Assembly: GCF_014287775.1 (NCBI RefSeq)
Contig: NZ_JACOOZ010000003.1
Coordinates: forward strand, 1-64,000
Direction of reading: 5' to 3'
Length of the DNA: 64,000 nt
Source: Eubacterium_G segne
GTDB lineage: Bacteria; Bacillota; Clostridia; Lachnospirales; Lachnospiraceae
The notes under the pieces are model-generated. The model saw only the letters and a program-made list of their open reading frames with translations. It was not told the DNA's origin and did no database searches. Shown one piece after another: positions 17,604 to 26,841 of this stretch. Both the position numbers and the translations under genes were made by a program. The first letter of the stretch is position 1; every line of letters begins with the position of its first letter.

Positions 17604-18278
17604 TTATCTTTTTACATAAACGTCACAGTATCTTACACCCCAGTCTAAAGCCTTTGAATGGGAACTGAAGAATATATCAATTCTGTTTCCTCTGATAGCA
17701 CCACCTCTGTCTTCAACAGTATATGTGTGACCGTTAATCACAACCTTTGAGCCAAATGAAAACTGTGATGTATCTGCAGCTATAGTTCTTCCTGCCGTTG
17801 CCACGGTACCTGATGCGGTAATACCTGTTGACTTTCCACAGCATCTTGCACAACTGCAATAACCTGTAACTTTAAATGTTCCAACCTTTATATATTTACT
17901 TTTTTTCTTTTTTCTCTTGTTCTTAGCAGTTTTCTTTGATTTCTTCTTCTTTTTCTTCTTGCTCTTAGAAGATTTGGACTTCTTTTTTGTGATTTTTATT
18001 GAATCATTTGATTCAATAACTATTGGCTCTTCTGAAGTATCTGCTAATAAATTATTGGTGGCTGCTGTATTTGTGTTTAGAACATTTGTAGATAACTTAC
18101 TAACCTGATTAACAGATTTAGTAATAATGTCTGCATTAACTGACTGTAAAGCTTTAACCTTATCTTCTGTAAGCTTAACATCATTGTTTATTTCATTACC
18201 ATAGAAACAACTTGAAACCGTAATAACAAGTGTCATGGCAAATAAAACAATGCCAGTAATGAGTTTTGTTTTATTCAT
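17604..18278 (-). CDS. Exported 3D-domain cell-wall protein
   Basis: 224 residues. A single N-terminal hydrophobic segment (about residues 5-25) acts as signal or anchor. A Thr/Asn-rich stretch and a very basic Lys/Ser linker (about 95-130) follow. The C-terminal 95 residues form a 3D domain: TGYCSCARCCG, then AADTSQFSFGSKV, VEDRGGAIRGNRID, with the three conserved aspartates that give the family its name, as in resuscitation-promoting and lytic transglycosylase-like proteins. A role in peptidoglycan cleavage is inferred from the family. The basic linker may bind anionic wall polymers. Its promoter is near consensus and its ribosome site is caught in a hairpin. Confidence 0.85.
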   Translation of the reverse strand: MNKTKLITGIVLFAMTLVITVSSCFYGNEINNDVKLTEDKVKALQSVNADIITKSVNQVSKLSTNVLNTNTAATNNLLADTSEEPIVIESNDSIKITKKKSKSSKSKKKKKKKSKKTAKNKRKKKKSKYIKVGTFKVTGYCSCARCCGKSTGITASGTVATAGRTIAADTSQFSFGSKVVINGHTYTVEDRGGAIRGNRIDIFFSSHSKALDWGVRYCDVYVKR

Positions 18279-18284
18279 AAATAC

Positions 18285-18321
18285 ACTCCTTCTCTATGCA
18301 CTTATCCTGTGCACAAGGAGT
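18285..18321 (-). promoter_or_regulatory. 5' leader hairpin masking the ribosome site of the 3D-domain gene
   Basis: The Shine-Dalgarno sequence AAGGAGT (minus strand, 18291-18285) pairs perfectly with ACTCCTT at 18321-18315, and an inner stem joins GTGCAC to GTGCAT. The outer arm lies at or next to the expected transcription start, so the exact start decides whether the mask forms. Confidence 0.65.
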
Positions 18322-18350
18322 ACTATACAGCATTTATTACGTTTTGTCAA
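18322..18350 (-). promoter_or_regulatory. Sigma-A-type promoter of the 3D-domain gene
   Basis: On the minus strand TTGACA (18350-18345), a 17-base spacer and TATAGT (18327-18322) give an almost ideal vegetative promoter 44 bases upstream of the start codon. Confidence 0.85.
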
Positions 18351-18419
18351 TAAATTATTACAAATCTGTTACATTTATATTTTAATTTGAAATTATTTGG
18401 TTAAAATTATTACATTGTA

Positions 18420-18728
18420 TTAGAAGATTTTTTCTAATATTCTGTCTAATACATATTCATGTCCACAAATAACTATTGTGTCATCATTTACAAGAATAAA
18501 GGCTGTTTTTCTAAGATTGTATACAACTCCTAATTCGATTCCACCATAGGTTTCTGCTTTTCTTATAATGGAATTTATTTCACGTTTTGACATATTAACT
18601 ACCGGCATGTCATCTCTACGTTTAAATTGTATAATAGGATATCCACCCTGGTAGCCTGCCACAATTAAATTCTCAAGATTATATTTTTGTGACCAGCACA
18701 GAAGTTTTTTATCGCTGATTGTATTCAT
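18420..18728 (-). CDS. Small protein of unknown function downstream of the fusion gene
   Basis: 102 residues, soluble, mixed alpha/beta character, without signal peptide, membrane segment or a motif I recognise. The gene starts 20 bases after the stop of the 1015-residue fusion gene and has its own ribosome site, so it probably belongs to the same transcript as the LCP and fusion genes. It is too short and too unlike nucleotidyltransferases to be the missing cytidylyltransferase of a phosphoramidate pathway. It may be unrelated to that pathway. Confidence 0.65.
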   Translation of the reverse strand: MNTISDKKLLCWSQKYNLENLIVAGYQGGYPIIQFKRRDDMPVVNMSKREINSIIRKAETYGGIELGVVYNLRKTAFILVNDDTIVICGHEYVLDRILEKIF

Positions 18729-18748
18729 AAAAGTTTCCTCATTTCCAA

Positions 18749-21700
18749 TTATTTAATATGACGCTGTATAAAATTAATAACCAAACGTCTTGTATCTTCA
18801 AGAGCATTTGCAGTAGCAAATTTTCTTTCCGGATGCCACTGTAATGCAAGAATTTTCATTTCGTCTGAACCAAATGCCTCAATGGTATTGTTTTCCCTGT
18901 CTATGGCAAGAGGCTTGAAACATGGTGCCAGACCATCTGCCGGAACCACATCCTGATGGAAATTATTAACCCATATTTCCCTGTTTTCTTCAACAAGATA
19001 AACCTTGTGATCAACTCCCCTTGGTCTGTCACTTTCAAGAGTAGGATGATAAAGTAGTTTTCCACCAAACAAAACATTTAAATACTGCATACCACGACAG
19101 GTGGCAATAATAGGTATACCTTCCCCTATACAATGCTTAATAAGTTTATCTTCCATAATATCACGGTGGGGCTGCAATTCCTCATTATGGCTTCTGTCAT
19201 AATATTTAACAGGTAGTGCTCCTCCTCCGGCTACTATTAAAAGATCACATTGTCTCTCAAACAATTTTCCGACATTTTTTACATAGTTAGACGCAGGCTG
19301 TGGAATAAAGCCCAATAGCTCATAAAATCTAATGTATGCTGCCTCTAACACATCTGTAGGGTCTCCATATTGATTAATTCCCTCTCTTTGGGTAATAAGA
19401 GCCCTTAAATCCTCACATTGTATGCCCTCTTTGATAATGCCGTTGGCACAGTCTAATTCCATGTAATTAATGCCTGATGCATAATTATATATTTTTTCAC
19501 CACATCCTATGGCAGCAGGTATTTCAAATTCTGCACACCTTATTGCCATATGGGATGCCATTCCACCGTACTTTGTAATAAAGCCCTTAATTCCCTTAGT
19601 AAATATCCACTCATATCCCGGATCAGCCTTTGGAATCATTACGATTTTATCCATAAGGTCTTCATCGGTTTCATGCTCTAAATTTACAACTTCACCTTCT
19701 ACTTTTTTGGAAGTAATAAAGTTAGGTCTTGCTTTATTTACCGGAATAACAGATATACCTGTTTCGTTTAAAATTACATCAGGTAAAATTATATTTGAGT
19801 ACTCATTGTAATAATCCTGATTTTGTTTTATTACATTTTTAAGAAAAGCTTCTATTTCCTTTATTCCAAGTCTTCTGCAATCCTCTAAATCCTCAACGGA
19901 AATCCAGGACAAATCATTTCTGTCAATATTTAATATTTTTCCAAGACTTTGTATTAAGTCAATGGCAAGACTAAGGGATTTTGTAAATTCAAATTTAAAA
20001 TACTCCCTGCTTTCTATTGCCGTTGTCATAAAACGAATAAAATCCTTTGCAGGTATGTCAAAATCAATAGATAATAATGCTTTTGCCAGAATTTCCTCGT
20101 TAAGCCCTGTCTTTATTGCTTTTTCCTTTTGAGGCTTGTAAGTTCCTGTAACCGGTCTAAATACCATCTGATTGTAACTGTCGGTTCTTATGTCATATGT
20201 GCCACTTCTTAAATGACCGTACTTGCTGTTAAAATCATCTCTTGTCATTTCACCGGCAGAATATTCCTGGTAATCTTTTTCAAAATCTGAAGATACAGTG
20301 GAAATTCCCTTCATAAAATTATCTATATCTTCCTGAACAAACCATCCTGATGCCACAAGGGAACTGCAAAAACTTCTTGCTATAAAAGCCATTCTTGCCT
20401 GACGGGTAAACTGTGGTGTTCCAAATCTTCTTATATTTTCAAGAAGTTCAATTATAACTTTAATCAACTCCTGAGGGTTAGAACAATTCTCATATCTGTC
20501 TTTAATCCGTTTCCTTATACTTTCAAGTTTCTTAATGTCACCGGTATCATTAACGGAAATTTCATTGTAATTTGATACATTATTAAATGTAAGCTCTTTA
20601 AGTGCTTCCGCTATTTGTTTTCTCTCACTGCTGGAAAAACCATAGTCTAACAACTCGGTAGTTCTAAGATAAGTGTTAAAGTCATAGCTGGAATATACAA
20701 TTTCAAATTCTATCTTATCATGTGCCGTAACGTCTTTTTTTAACTTAGATGAATAGAATGAAACTAATTTTTGAGCCAGCTCTTCATCAATCTTAGCCGG
20801 TATAAGGGAATAAAATGAATATTCCAGACTTATATATGGCTTTACACCTATTTTGTACATGAGCTCGTCGTCTAAGCGCCTGTATCCCATAGGTACCAGA
20901 CCTTCATTCCATGCCTTTGACGTTATAATAAATCTATATAGTGAATAATCCAATGTTCTTGGACTTGTTCCAATAATTTCTGACGGATTCCAAAATGCCA
21001 TATCGGAAAACATCATATAATTGCCATCTATTATATTCTTTATGTTTCGATAATCATTTTTCAGATTATTTATTTTGTCATAAAAAACATTAAAACTCTC
21101 AGAAGCCTTTTTATTTTTTGAAAAGTTAGCCACTAAAGGTCTGACCTGAAAAATAATAACTTCATTTTTTTTATTAATGGCAAACTCAATATCAAGGGGT
21201 ATCTTAAGAAGTTCCTCAATTTCGTTAACAGCCGTAAGTAAGTTACACCATTCCACATCTAATTCGTTTAACCGGGTGTTTCTTGCTATCCAAAGTGTTT
21301 TTCCACCAATACCACTGGTAACGGAATCCGTTGAGCCGCTGTCATCATAATTAATTAAATAATATGGTCTCTGACCCTGAATATCGTAAGTAAATAATAC
21401 CCCGCTGTATGCTACATCCACTGCCTGATGCTGAATTAATACCTGCTGATTTGATATATCATCAATGTCTGATGAATATGACGCAATAACATCATCGATT
21501 GCATTTATTACAGATGTAACATTAGATGAATCCACATCCAACAAACTGGTGTAATGACCTGCATTGGACTTTTTGTAACAGTCCTCGTTTGTAGATGAAC
21601 TTCTTACAACAATTTTTGCTCCCTTAAACTTTTTCCCAATGTTAAGGGCAACCTCTCTTTTGTTTTTTACGTAGTCCTCTACCACAATAATAAGCATTTC

Positions 21701-21796
21701 TTCAATAAACGCCTTTGTGATAATTTTCTCTAATGCCTTTAAGGTATTTGCTTTTGTTGAAATTATTTCATTCTTAAGGTTATTATTTTTCTCCAT
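18749..21796 (-). CDS. PEP-synthase-like kinase fused to class I amidotransferase; candidate phosphoramidate biosynthesis enzyme
   Basis: 1015 residues with two enzyme parts. Residues 1 to about 220 are an ATP-grasp PEP-synthase/PPDK N-domain (VVRSSSTNED, and IEFAINKKNEVIIFQVRPL). A long middle region leads to a swivelling phosphohistidine domain near residue 730 (GGMASHMAIRCAEFEIPAAIG). Residues from about 825 to the end are a peptidase C26 / class I glutamine amidotransferase domain with VAGGGALP, the nucleophile in ATCRGMQYL, and the His-Glu pair in QWHPER. No pyruvate/PEP-binding TIM barrel is present, so it is not a PEP synthase. In Campylobacter jejuni capsule synthesis, Cj1418 (glutamine kinase, PEP-synthase-like) and Cj1417 (gamma-glutamyl-CDP-amidate hydrolase, amidotransferase-like) have these two architectures as separate proteins, and this gene looks like their fusion. 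The upstream LCP gene, 4 bases away, points to a cell-wall or capsule glycopolymer. Function is inferred; a rifampicin-phosphotransferase-like role is the main alternative. Confidence 0.7.
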   Translation of the reverse strand: MEKNNNLKNEIISTKANTLKALEKIITKAFIEEMLIIVVEDYVKNKREVALNIGKKFKGAKIVVRSSSTNEDCYKKSNAGHYTSLLDVDSSNVTSVINAIDDVIASYSSDIDDISNQQVLIQHQAVDVAYSGVLFTYDIQGQRPYYLINYDDSGSTDSVTSGIGGKTLWIARNTRLNELDVEWCNLLTAVNEIEELLKIPLDIEFAINKKNEVIIFQVRPLVANFSKNKKASESFNVFYDKINNLKNDYRNIKNIIDGNYMMFSDMAFWNPSEIIGTSPRTLDYSLYRFIITSKAWNEGLVPMGYRRLDDELMYKIGVKPYISLEYSFYSLIPAKIDEELAQKLVSFYSSKLKKDVTAHDKIEFEIVYSSYDFNTYLRTTELLDYGFSSSERKQIAEALKELTFNNVSNYNEISVNDTGDIKKLESIRKRIKDRYENCSNPQELIKVIIELLENIRRFGTPQFTRQARMAFIARSFCSSLVASGWFVQEDIDNFMKGISTVSSDFEKDYQEYSAGEMTRDDFNSKYGHLRSGTYDIRTDSYNQMVFRPVTGTYKPQKEKAIKTGLNEEILAKALLSIDFDIPAKDFIRFMTTAIESREYFKFEFTKSLSLAIDLIQSLGKILNIDRNDLSWISVEDLEDCRRLGIKEIEAFLKNVIKQNQDYYNEYSNIILPDVILNETGISVIPVNKARPNFITSKKVEGEVVNLEHETDEDLMDKIVMIPKADPGYEWIFTKGIKGFITKYGGMASHMAIRCAEFEIPAAIGCGEKIYNYASGINYMELDCANGIIKEGIQCEDLRALITQREGINQYGDPTDVLEAAYIRFYELLGFIPQPASNYVKNVGKLFERQCDLLIVAGGGALPVKYYDRSHNEELQPHRDIMEDKLIKHCIGEGIPIIATCRGMQYLNVLFGGKLLYHPTLESDRPRGVDHKVYLVEENREIWVNNFHQDVVPADGLAPCFKPLAIDRENNTIEAFGSDEMKILALQWHPERKFATANALEDTRRLVINFIQRHIK

Positions 21797-21800
21797 TAAT

Positions 21801-23363
21801 TTACTCCTTTGTACTTTCAGGCTCTTTTATATCCTTATTTTCCTTATTATCCTCTAAAAGCTGCTTAGCTGTATTAATGGTATTTTCATCAGGAACCATA
21901 ACATATGCTTTCTGATTTGGAATACTGTATGTGTAATCTGATGTTCCCTGACCGCTTACACTGTACTGGGTTATTTTCCACTTAGGTGCACGGTTTAACT
22001 GAAACCTTACAAGAGATTTAATGCTTTTCTTTGTCATATTAGTTTGAAAGCATTCACTAATTTCACTTAAAATACTGTCATAATTTTTCAGTAATGCAGG
22101 TGACTGGCATTTGGCAATTACAGATTCAATTACTTTCATCTGGTCCCTACCTCTCTGATGGTCACCTGCAGCAAATGAATGTCTTTCTCTTGCAAACCAA
22201 AGGGCTTCTATTCCGCTTAAATTTTCATTAAGACCTTCTTTGTAGCTAAATCCTGCCGCTGAAAATGCGTAATCAGAATCAACGTCTATACCACCTAAGG
22301 CATCAATTATTTTAACAAATCCCGTAAAATTAAGTCGTACATAATAATCAAAATCTATACCATAAATCATTTTAAGAGTGTCCATAGATACATCAATTCC
22401 ATAATTTCCTGCATGGGTCAGCTTGTCCTTTACACCATTGGATATAGATAATGGTACATAGTAATCTCTCGGTGTTGAAATAAGAACAATGTTACCTGTA
22501 AGAGGATTTACTGACATAATAATGTTTACGTCACTTCTACTTTTAACGGTAACGTCTCCTTCTGTATCAATTCCGCTTAAATATACATTGAAACATCTTT
22601 TTGTGGCATTACCCTTATCATTCATTTGGGCAACGGCATTTTCCACTGTAGTTGTATAAATACATTTAATTTTGTCTGTAAAATCAGAATATTTGCCATT
22701 TTTCTTTCCATCATCCGTGTCATCTCCTGCTGATTCAATGGCATCAATTAATGACTGGTTAAGAATAATTGCATCAACATTTCCCTCTAGGAGTTCCTGT
22801 GCTAATGTAACAGGGTCATTTATTTCTTCGTTATCTACAATAGCTGTAAGTTCAGTTTCTATGGCATTTAAAACATTTTTAATATCTTCTGATGAAAACT
22901 GACTGTTATATCCGAATTTATACTTAAGGGCATGTTTTAACTTTTCGGCTTTATTTTCTTTAAGAACATACACACCATATTCGTCTGTGGCTAATAAAGA
23001 GTTTTTAACTATTTCATCAATGGTTTCTTCTGTTTTAGTAAACATGCCTTTGATTTTTGAATTATATGTTATACCTAAAATACCTGATGTTACCATTGCT
23101 ACAATAAGTATTAATGACAAAACAATTGAGAAAATCCTACTTTTAAATCCTCTCTTTACCACGAAAGGAATAATTGAAATTACCACAAGAAATATCTCGG
23201 CAAAAACAATATACTTAACCGGGAGATATTCTAACAGCAGATAGTTTTTATATGAGGCAATATCATAAAAAACAACCTCTAAAAATACTAATGCCGCTAT
23301 TACCAGAATATTAAATATTAATGCAGTAATTTTTAACTTTTTTCTTATATTCTTCTTTTCCAT
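21801..23363 (-). CDS. LytR-CpsA-Psr (LCP) family glycopolymer transferase
   Basis: 520 residues from the ATG at 23363, chosen for its GGAGG site; an in-frame start 15 codons upstream lacks one. Three N-terminal transmembrane helices (about residues 12-110) are followed by an accessory extracellular domain and the LCP catalytic domain with ISTPRDYYVPL, KLTHAGNYG and ALWFARERH plus the GDHQRGRDQ segment; the arginines and aspartates in these motifs bind the polyprenyl pyrophosphate in the family. LCP enzymes attach teichoic acids or capsular polymers to peptidoglycan. It is the first gene of a probable operon with the kinase/amidotransferase fusion, which may modify the polymer it transfers. 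Confidence 0.9.
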   Translation of the reverse strand: MEKKNIRKKLKITALIFNILVIAALVFLEVVFYDIASYKNYLLLEYLPVKYIVFAEIFLVVISIIPFVVKRGFKSRIFSIVLSLILIVAMVTSGILGITYNSKIKGMFTKTEETIDEIVKNSLLATDEYGVYVLKENKAEKLKHALKYKFGYNSQFSSEDIKNVLNAIETELTAIVDNEEINDPVTLAQELLEGNVDAIILNQSLIDAIESAGDDTDDGKKNGKYSDFTDKIKCIYTTTVENAVAQMNDKGNATKRCFNVYLSGIDTEGDVTVKSRSDVNIIMSVNPLTGNIVLISTPRDYYVPLSISNGVKDKLTHAGNYGIDVSMDTLKMIYGIDFDYYVRLNFTGFVKIIDALGGIDVDSDYAFSAAGFSYKEGLNENLSGIEALWFARERHSFAAGDHQRGRDQMKVIESVIAKCQSPALLKNYDSILSEISECFQTNMTKKSIKSLVRFQLNRAPKWKITQYSVSGQGTSDYTYSIPNQKAYVMVPDENTINTAKQLLEDNKENKDIKEPESTKE

Positions 23364-23512
23364 CTTTTCCTCCAAAAGCATTATTTCAAATATCTTACAG
23401 TATACCATTTAATAGTGAAAATAAAAATATATTATTGGAGACACTGACAATTTTTTTATTATTTTAATCACTGATAAATAATTTCAGCATATTTTATAGC
23501 ATGGAGGTTATT

Positions 23513-24328
23513 ATGAAAACTATTTCTATTATTTCAGGTGACAAACGACAGTTTTATATAAAAGAATATTTGAAAAATAACGGATATAATGCCGAAATAA
23601 TAACAAACATGGATTTTAATAATACTGACATAATTGTTGCAGGAACTCCATTTGTGAAAAATAATGAATATATAAATTGCGACTACTATACCGGTTTTCC
23701 GGTGGATACATTTCTAGGACTTTTAAAACCGAAACAAATTGTATTTGCCAGTAGCATCAGTGAGAATATAATGAAACTTTTTCCTAAAAATATTAAATTA
23801 ATTGATGTTTTAAAGGATGAAGATGTGGTCTGGAGCAATGCCATGCTTACAGCCGAGGGATTAATTGGTGAGATTATTAAAAATACGGATTTTTCCCTTA
23901 ATAATTCAAAGGTGCTTATTTTAGGCTTTGGAAAATGCGGAACTAATATTGCTTCGAGACTTTTTAACTTAAATTGTGATGTATCCATATATGACCATAC
24001 AAAAAAACATTTAAGTCAGGCAGTATCATATGGATACAAAACCTTAGAAAAAGACGATTTTTCCATGGGACTTAATAAATTTGACATTATAATTAATACA
24101 GTTCCTGAAGTCATTTTCACAGAATATAACATGAGTCTTTTAAAAAAATCCTGTGTTCTTTTTGAAATTGCAGGCTATCCATATGGCTTTGATAAAAAAT
24201 TGTCAGAAAAATATGGAATATCCCTTATTACATGCTCCGGACTGCCGGGAAAAACAGCTCCTAAGGCAGCCGGGGAATTAATTGCTAAAAGCATTATTTC
24301 ATATTTAAAACAGAAAGGACTGGGATAA
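23513..24328 (+). CDS. dpaA: Dipicolinate synthase subunit A
   Basis: 271 residues from the ATG at 23513 behind GGAGG. DpaA (SpoVFA) with DpaB converts dihydroxy-tetrahydrodipicolinate to dipicolinic acid in the mother cell during sporulation. The middle contains a Rossmann dinucleotide site, VLILGFGKCGTNIA, and the C-terminal part ends with the conserved GLPGKTAPKAAGELI stretch. Its stop codon is followed directly by the dpaB start. The presence of this pair indicates that the organism makes endospores. Sigma-K control is expected from other species, but I could not assign the promoter. Confidence 0.93.
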   Translation: MKTISIISGDKRQFYIKEYLKNNGYNAEIITNMDFNNTDIIVAGTPFVKNNEYINCDYYTGFPVDTFLGLLKPKQIVFASSISENIMKLFPKNIKLIDVLKDEDVVWSNAMLTAEGLIGEIIKNTDFSLNNSKVLILGFGKCGTNIASRLFNLNCDVSIYDHTKKHLSQAVSYGYKTLEKDDFSMGLNKFDIIINTVPEVIFTEYNMSLLKKSCVLFEIAGYPYGFDKKLSEKYGISLITCSGLPGKTAPKAAGELIAKSIISYLKQKGLG

Positions 24329-24934
24329 ATGGCTCATAACTTTAAGGATAAGAATATTGGTGTTGGAATTACAGGCTCATATTGTACTTACAAGAAGGTA
24401 TTTGAAGAGCTGAAACACCTTGCTGACACAAAAGCAAACATTATCACGATTTTTTCAGATAACGCTGCCTCAACGGACTCAAGATTTGGAAAATGTAAGG
24501 ACTTTTTAAGTCTTGCAGAGAAAATCAGTGGGCATCCGCCAATTGTTACCATACCTGACGCTGAACCTATAGGGCCAAAATCAATGCTTGACCTTATGAT
24601 TATCGCACCTTGTACCGGTAACACATTGTCAAAGCTGGCAAACGGCATTTCAGACACACCTGTTCTTATGGCAGCTAAGGCTCATCTTAGAAATAACCGT
24701 CCTCTGGTTATTTTTTTAAGTACAAATGACGCACTGGGAATGAATCTTAAGAATATTGGTATTCTATTAAATACCAAGAACATTTACTTTGTGCCATTTG
24801 GCCAGGATAACTATATATCTAAGCCCAATTCTATGATTGCGCATGTAGATTTAATTGAAGAAACCATTGAAAAAGCTCTTAGTGGAAGACAAATTCAGCC
24901 TGTTATTAAGAGTCCACATGTGACAATTATGTAA
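24329..24934 (+). CDS. dpaB: Dipicolinate synthase subunit B (flavoprotein)
   Basis: 201 residues, the usual length for SpoVFB. It shows the flavoprotein fold of the family: GVGITGSYCTYKKV at the N-terminus and LDLMIIAPCTGNTLSKLANGI in the middle. With DpaA it produces the spore-core dipicolinate. The ATG directly follows the dpaA stop codon, indicating translational coupling, and asnB starts 12 bases downstream. Confidence 0.94.
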   Translation: MAHNFKDKNIGVGITGSYCTYKKVFEELKHLADTKANIITIFSDNAASTDSRFGKCKDFLSLAEKISGHPPIVTIPDAEPIGPKSMLDLMIIAPCTGNTLSKLANGISDTPVLMAAKAHLRNNRPLVIFLSTNDALGMNLKNIGILLNTKNIYFVPFGQDNYISKPNSMIAHVDLIEETIEKALSGRQIQPVIKSPHVTIM

Positions 24935-24946
24935 AAGGAGTTTTTT

Positions 24947-26791
24947 ATGTGCGGTATTGCCGGTTTTTTTCAAACTAAATATGACGTGTTTAATGAACAT
25001 TCCTGTAGATTGCTTACAAATAAACTAACTAATATGAAAAAATCAATAAAACACCGTGGACCGGATGACGATGATATATATTTAGAAGGTTTTGCAGGTC
25101 TTGCCCACACCCGCCTTTCCATTAGGGATTTAAAAGGCGGGCATCAGCCTATGTCCTGTATGTATCGTAACCGGATTGCTACTATTATATATAATGGGGA
25201 GCTTTACAATACTTCTGAGCTTACAGAAAAGTTAAAGGAGTACTCCGTCACTTTGAAAACAACCAGCGATACCGAAGTTATTTTGTACTGCTACCTTGTA
25301 TTTGGTCATAGAATTTTCTCCCAGCTAAACGGGATTTTTTCCTTTGCAATATACGAAGATAACACATTAACTATTGTAAGAGATCATCTTGGAGTTAAAC
25401 CTTTATTTTACCATTACGACTTTAATCAGTTTGTATTTTCATCAGAAATAAAGGGAATTTTTGCTTACGGAATTGGGCCGGAATTAAATAAGGAAAGCTG
25501 GTGCGAAATTATCGGCTTAGGTCCTGCCCATACTCCGGGAAATGGCGTTTTTGAAAACATAAAAGAACTTCTTCCGGGACATTTTATGGAAATCACCTGT
25601 GATTCCCATAAAAATATTTTGTGCCGTGACAAATGCTATTGGAAGCTTACATCTAAGCCTCACACTGAAAACTATGAGGATACAGTTAACCATTGCTCCT
25701 ATTTAATCGAAGATGCCATTGAAAAACAAATGGTTTCAGATATTCCAATATGTACTTTTTTATCCGGAGGTCTTGATTCCAGTTTAGTTTCAGCCATTGT
25801 GGCAAAAAAACTTGCCCCTGATAAATTAAACACCTATTCCTTTGACTTTTTAGGTAATAATAAGAATTTTAAGGCAAGTTCCTTCCAAAGCACCCAGGAT
25901 AGACCTTATGTGGATATTATGGCTAATCATATTCACAGTAACCATTCCTACCTTGAGTGTACTAATAAAGACCAGATTGACTGTTTATACAAAGCCATGA
26001 TTGCAAGGGATATGCCTTGTATGGCTGACGTGGAATCTTCAATGCTTTATTTTTGTAATTTAGTTTCACAGGAGTGTAAAGTAACCCTTACCGGCGAATG
26101 TGCTGACGAAATCTTTGGAGGTTATCCATGGTTTCATAGGGAAGATATGCTAAATCAGGTTACCTTTCCATGGTCTTATGATTTAGATGCAAGAACCTGT
26201 CTTTTTAAAGATGATTTTATAAGAGAGCTTCCTTTAAAGGAATATATTAATGAAAAATATTTAAATACCATTAAGGAATGTCCTGATTTAATTGATGATG
26301 ATAAAATTGAAAGAAACAGGAGAAAAATCTGTTATTTAAACGTACGATGGTTTATGATGACACTTTTAAACCGTATGGACAGATGTAGTATGTTTTCAGG
26401 ACTTGAAGCCCGTGTTCCCTATGCGGATTACAGGATTTTAGAATATGTGTTTAATGTTCCATGGAAATACAAATGTTACAATAATCAGGCAAAAAGTTTA
26501 TTAGTTGAATGTGGGAAAAATTATCTTCCAAAAGAAGTTTTGTACCGTAAAAAAAGTCCGTATCCTAAAACATATGACCCTGATTATGAAAAACTCTTAG
26601 GCAATCTTGCCTTAGAGGAATTTCATGCAAATCCAAAATTAAGCGAAATAATTGACAAAGAAAAACTTGTAAATTTTATAAAAAGTCCAAAAGATTACGG
26701 AAAGCCGTGGTATGGGCAGCTAATGGCAGGTCCACAGATGCTTGCATATATAATACAGATAAGCTACTGGTTAAAAGAATATATAAAATAA
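24947..26791 (+). CDS. asnB: Asparagine synthase (glutamine-hydrolysing)
   Basis: 614 residues, full length. The N-terminal class II glutamine amidotransferase domain begins MCGIAGFF, with the catalytic cysteine directly after the initiator. The synthase domain shows the ATP pyrophosphatase loop SGGLDSSLVSA and later GECADEIFGGYPW. The enzyme makes asparagine from aspartate, ATP and glutamine. It is the third gene after dpaA and dpaB, with an AAAGGAG site and a 12-base gap, so it is probably read with the sporulation genes. In Bacillus a sporulation-associated asparagine synthase (AsnO) exists; a similar stage-specific role is possible here. Confidence 0.95.
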   Translation: MCGIAGFFQTKYDVFNEHSCRLLTNKLTNMKKSIKHRGPDDDDIYLEGFAGLAHTRLSIRDLKGGHQPMSCMYRNRIATIIYNGELYNTSELTEKLKEYSVTLKTTSDTEVILYCYLVFGHRIFSQLNGIFSFAIYEDNTLTIVRDHLGVKPLFYHYDFNQFVFSSEIKGIFAYGIGPELNKESWCEIIGLGPAHTPGNGVFENIKELLPGHFMEITCDSHKNILCRDKCYWKLTSKPHTENYEDTVNHCSYLIEDAIEKQMVSDIPICTFLSGGLDSSLVSAIVAKKLAPDKLNTYSFDFLGNNKNFKASSFQSTQDRPYVDIMANHIHSNHSYLECTNKDQIDCLYKAMIARDMPCMADVESSMLYFCNLVSQECKVTLTGECADEIFGGYPWFHREDMLNQVTFPWSYDLDARTCLFKDDFIRELPLKEYINEKYLNTIKECPDLIDDDKIERNRRKICYLNVRWFMMTLLNRMDRCSMFSGLEARVPYADYRILEYVFNVPWKYKCYNNQAKSLLVECGKNYLPKEVLYRKKSPYPKTYDPDYEKLLGNLALEEFHANPKLSEIIDKEKLVNFIKSPKDYGKPWYGQLMAGPQMLAYIIQISYWLKEYIK

Positions 26792-26798
26792 GAAAACA

Positions 26799-26834
26799 GG
26801 GCTGTATTATAACATTTATGTTAAAGTACAGCCC
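26799..26834. terminator. Bidirectional terminator between asnB and the GTPase gene
   Basis: GGGCTGTA at 26799-26806 pairs with TACAGCCC at 26827-26834, with a short AT-rich apical extension. It sits between two convergent genes. T runs are weak on either side. Confidence 0.75.
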
Positions 26835-26841
26835 CTTCTTC

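Noticed and set aside
18749..21796. PEP synthase or pyruvate phosphate dikinase
   Set aside because: There is no PEP/pyruvate-binding TIM barrel; an amidotransferase domain occupies the C-terminus instead.
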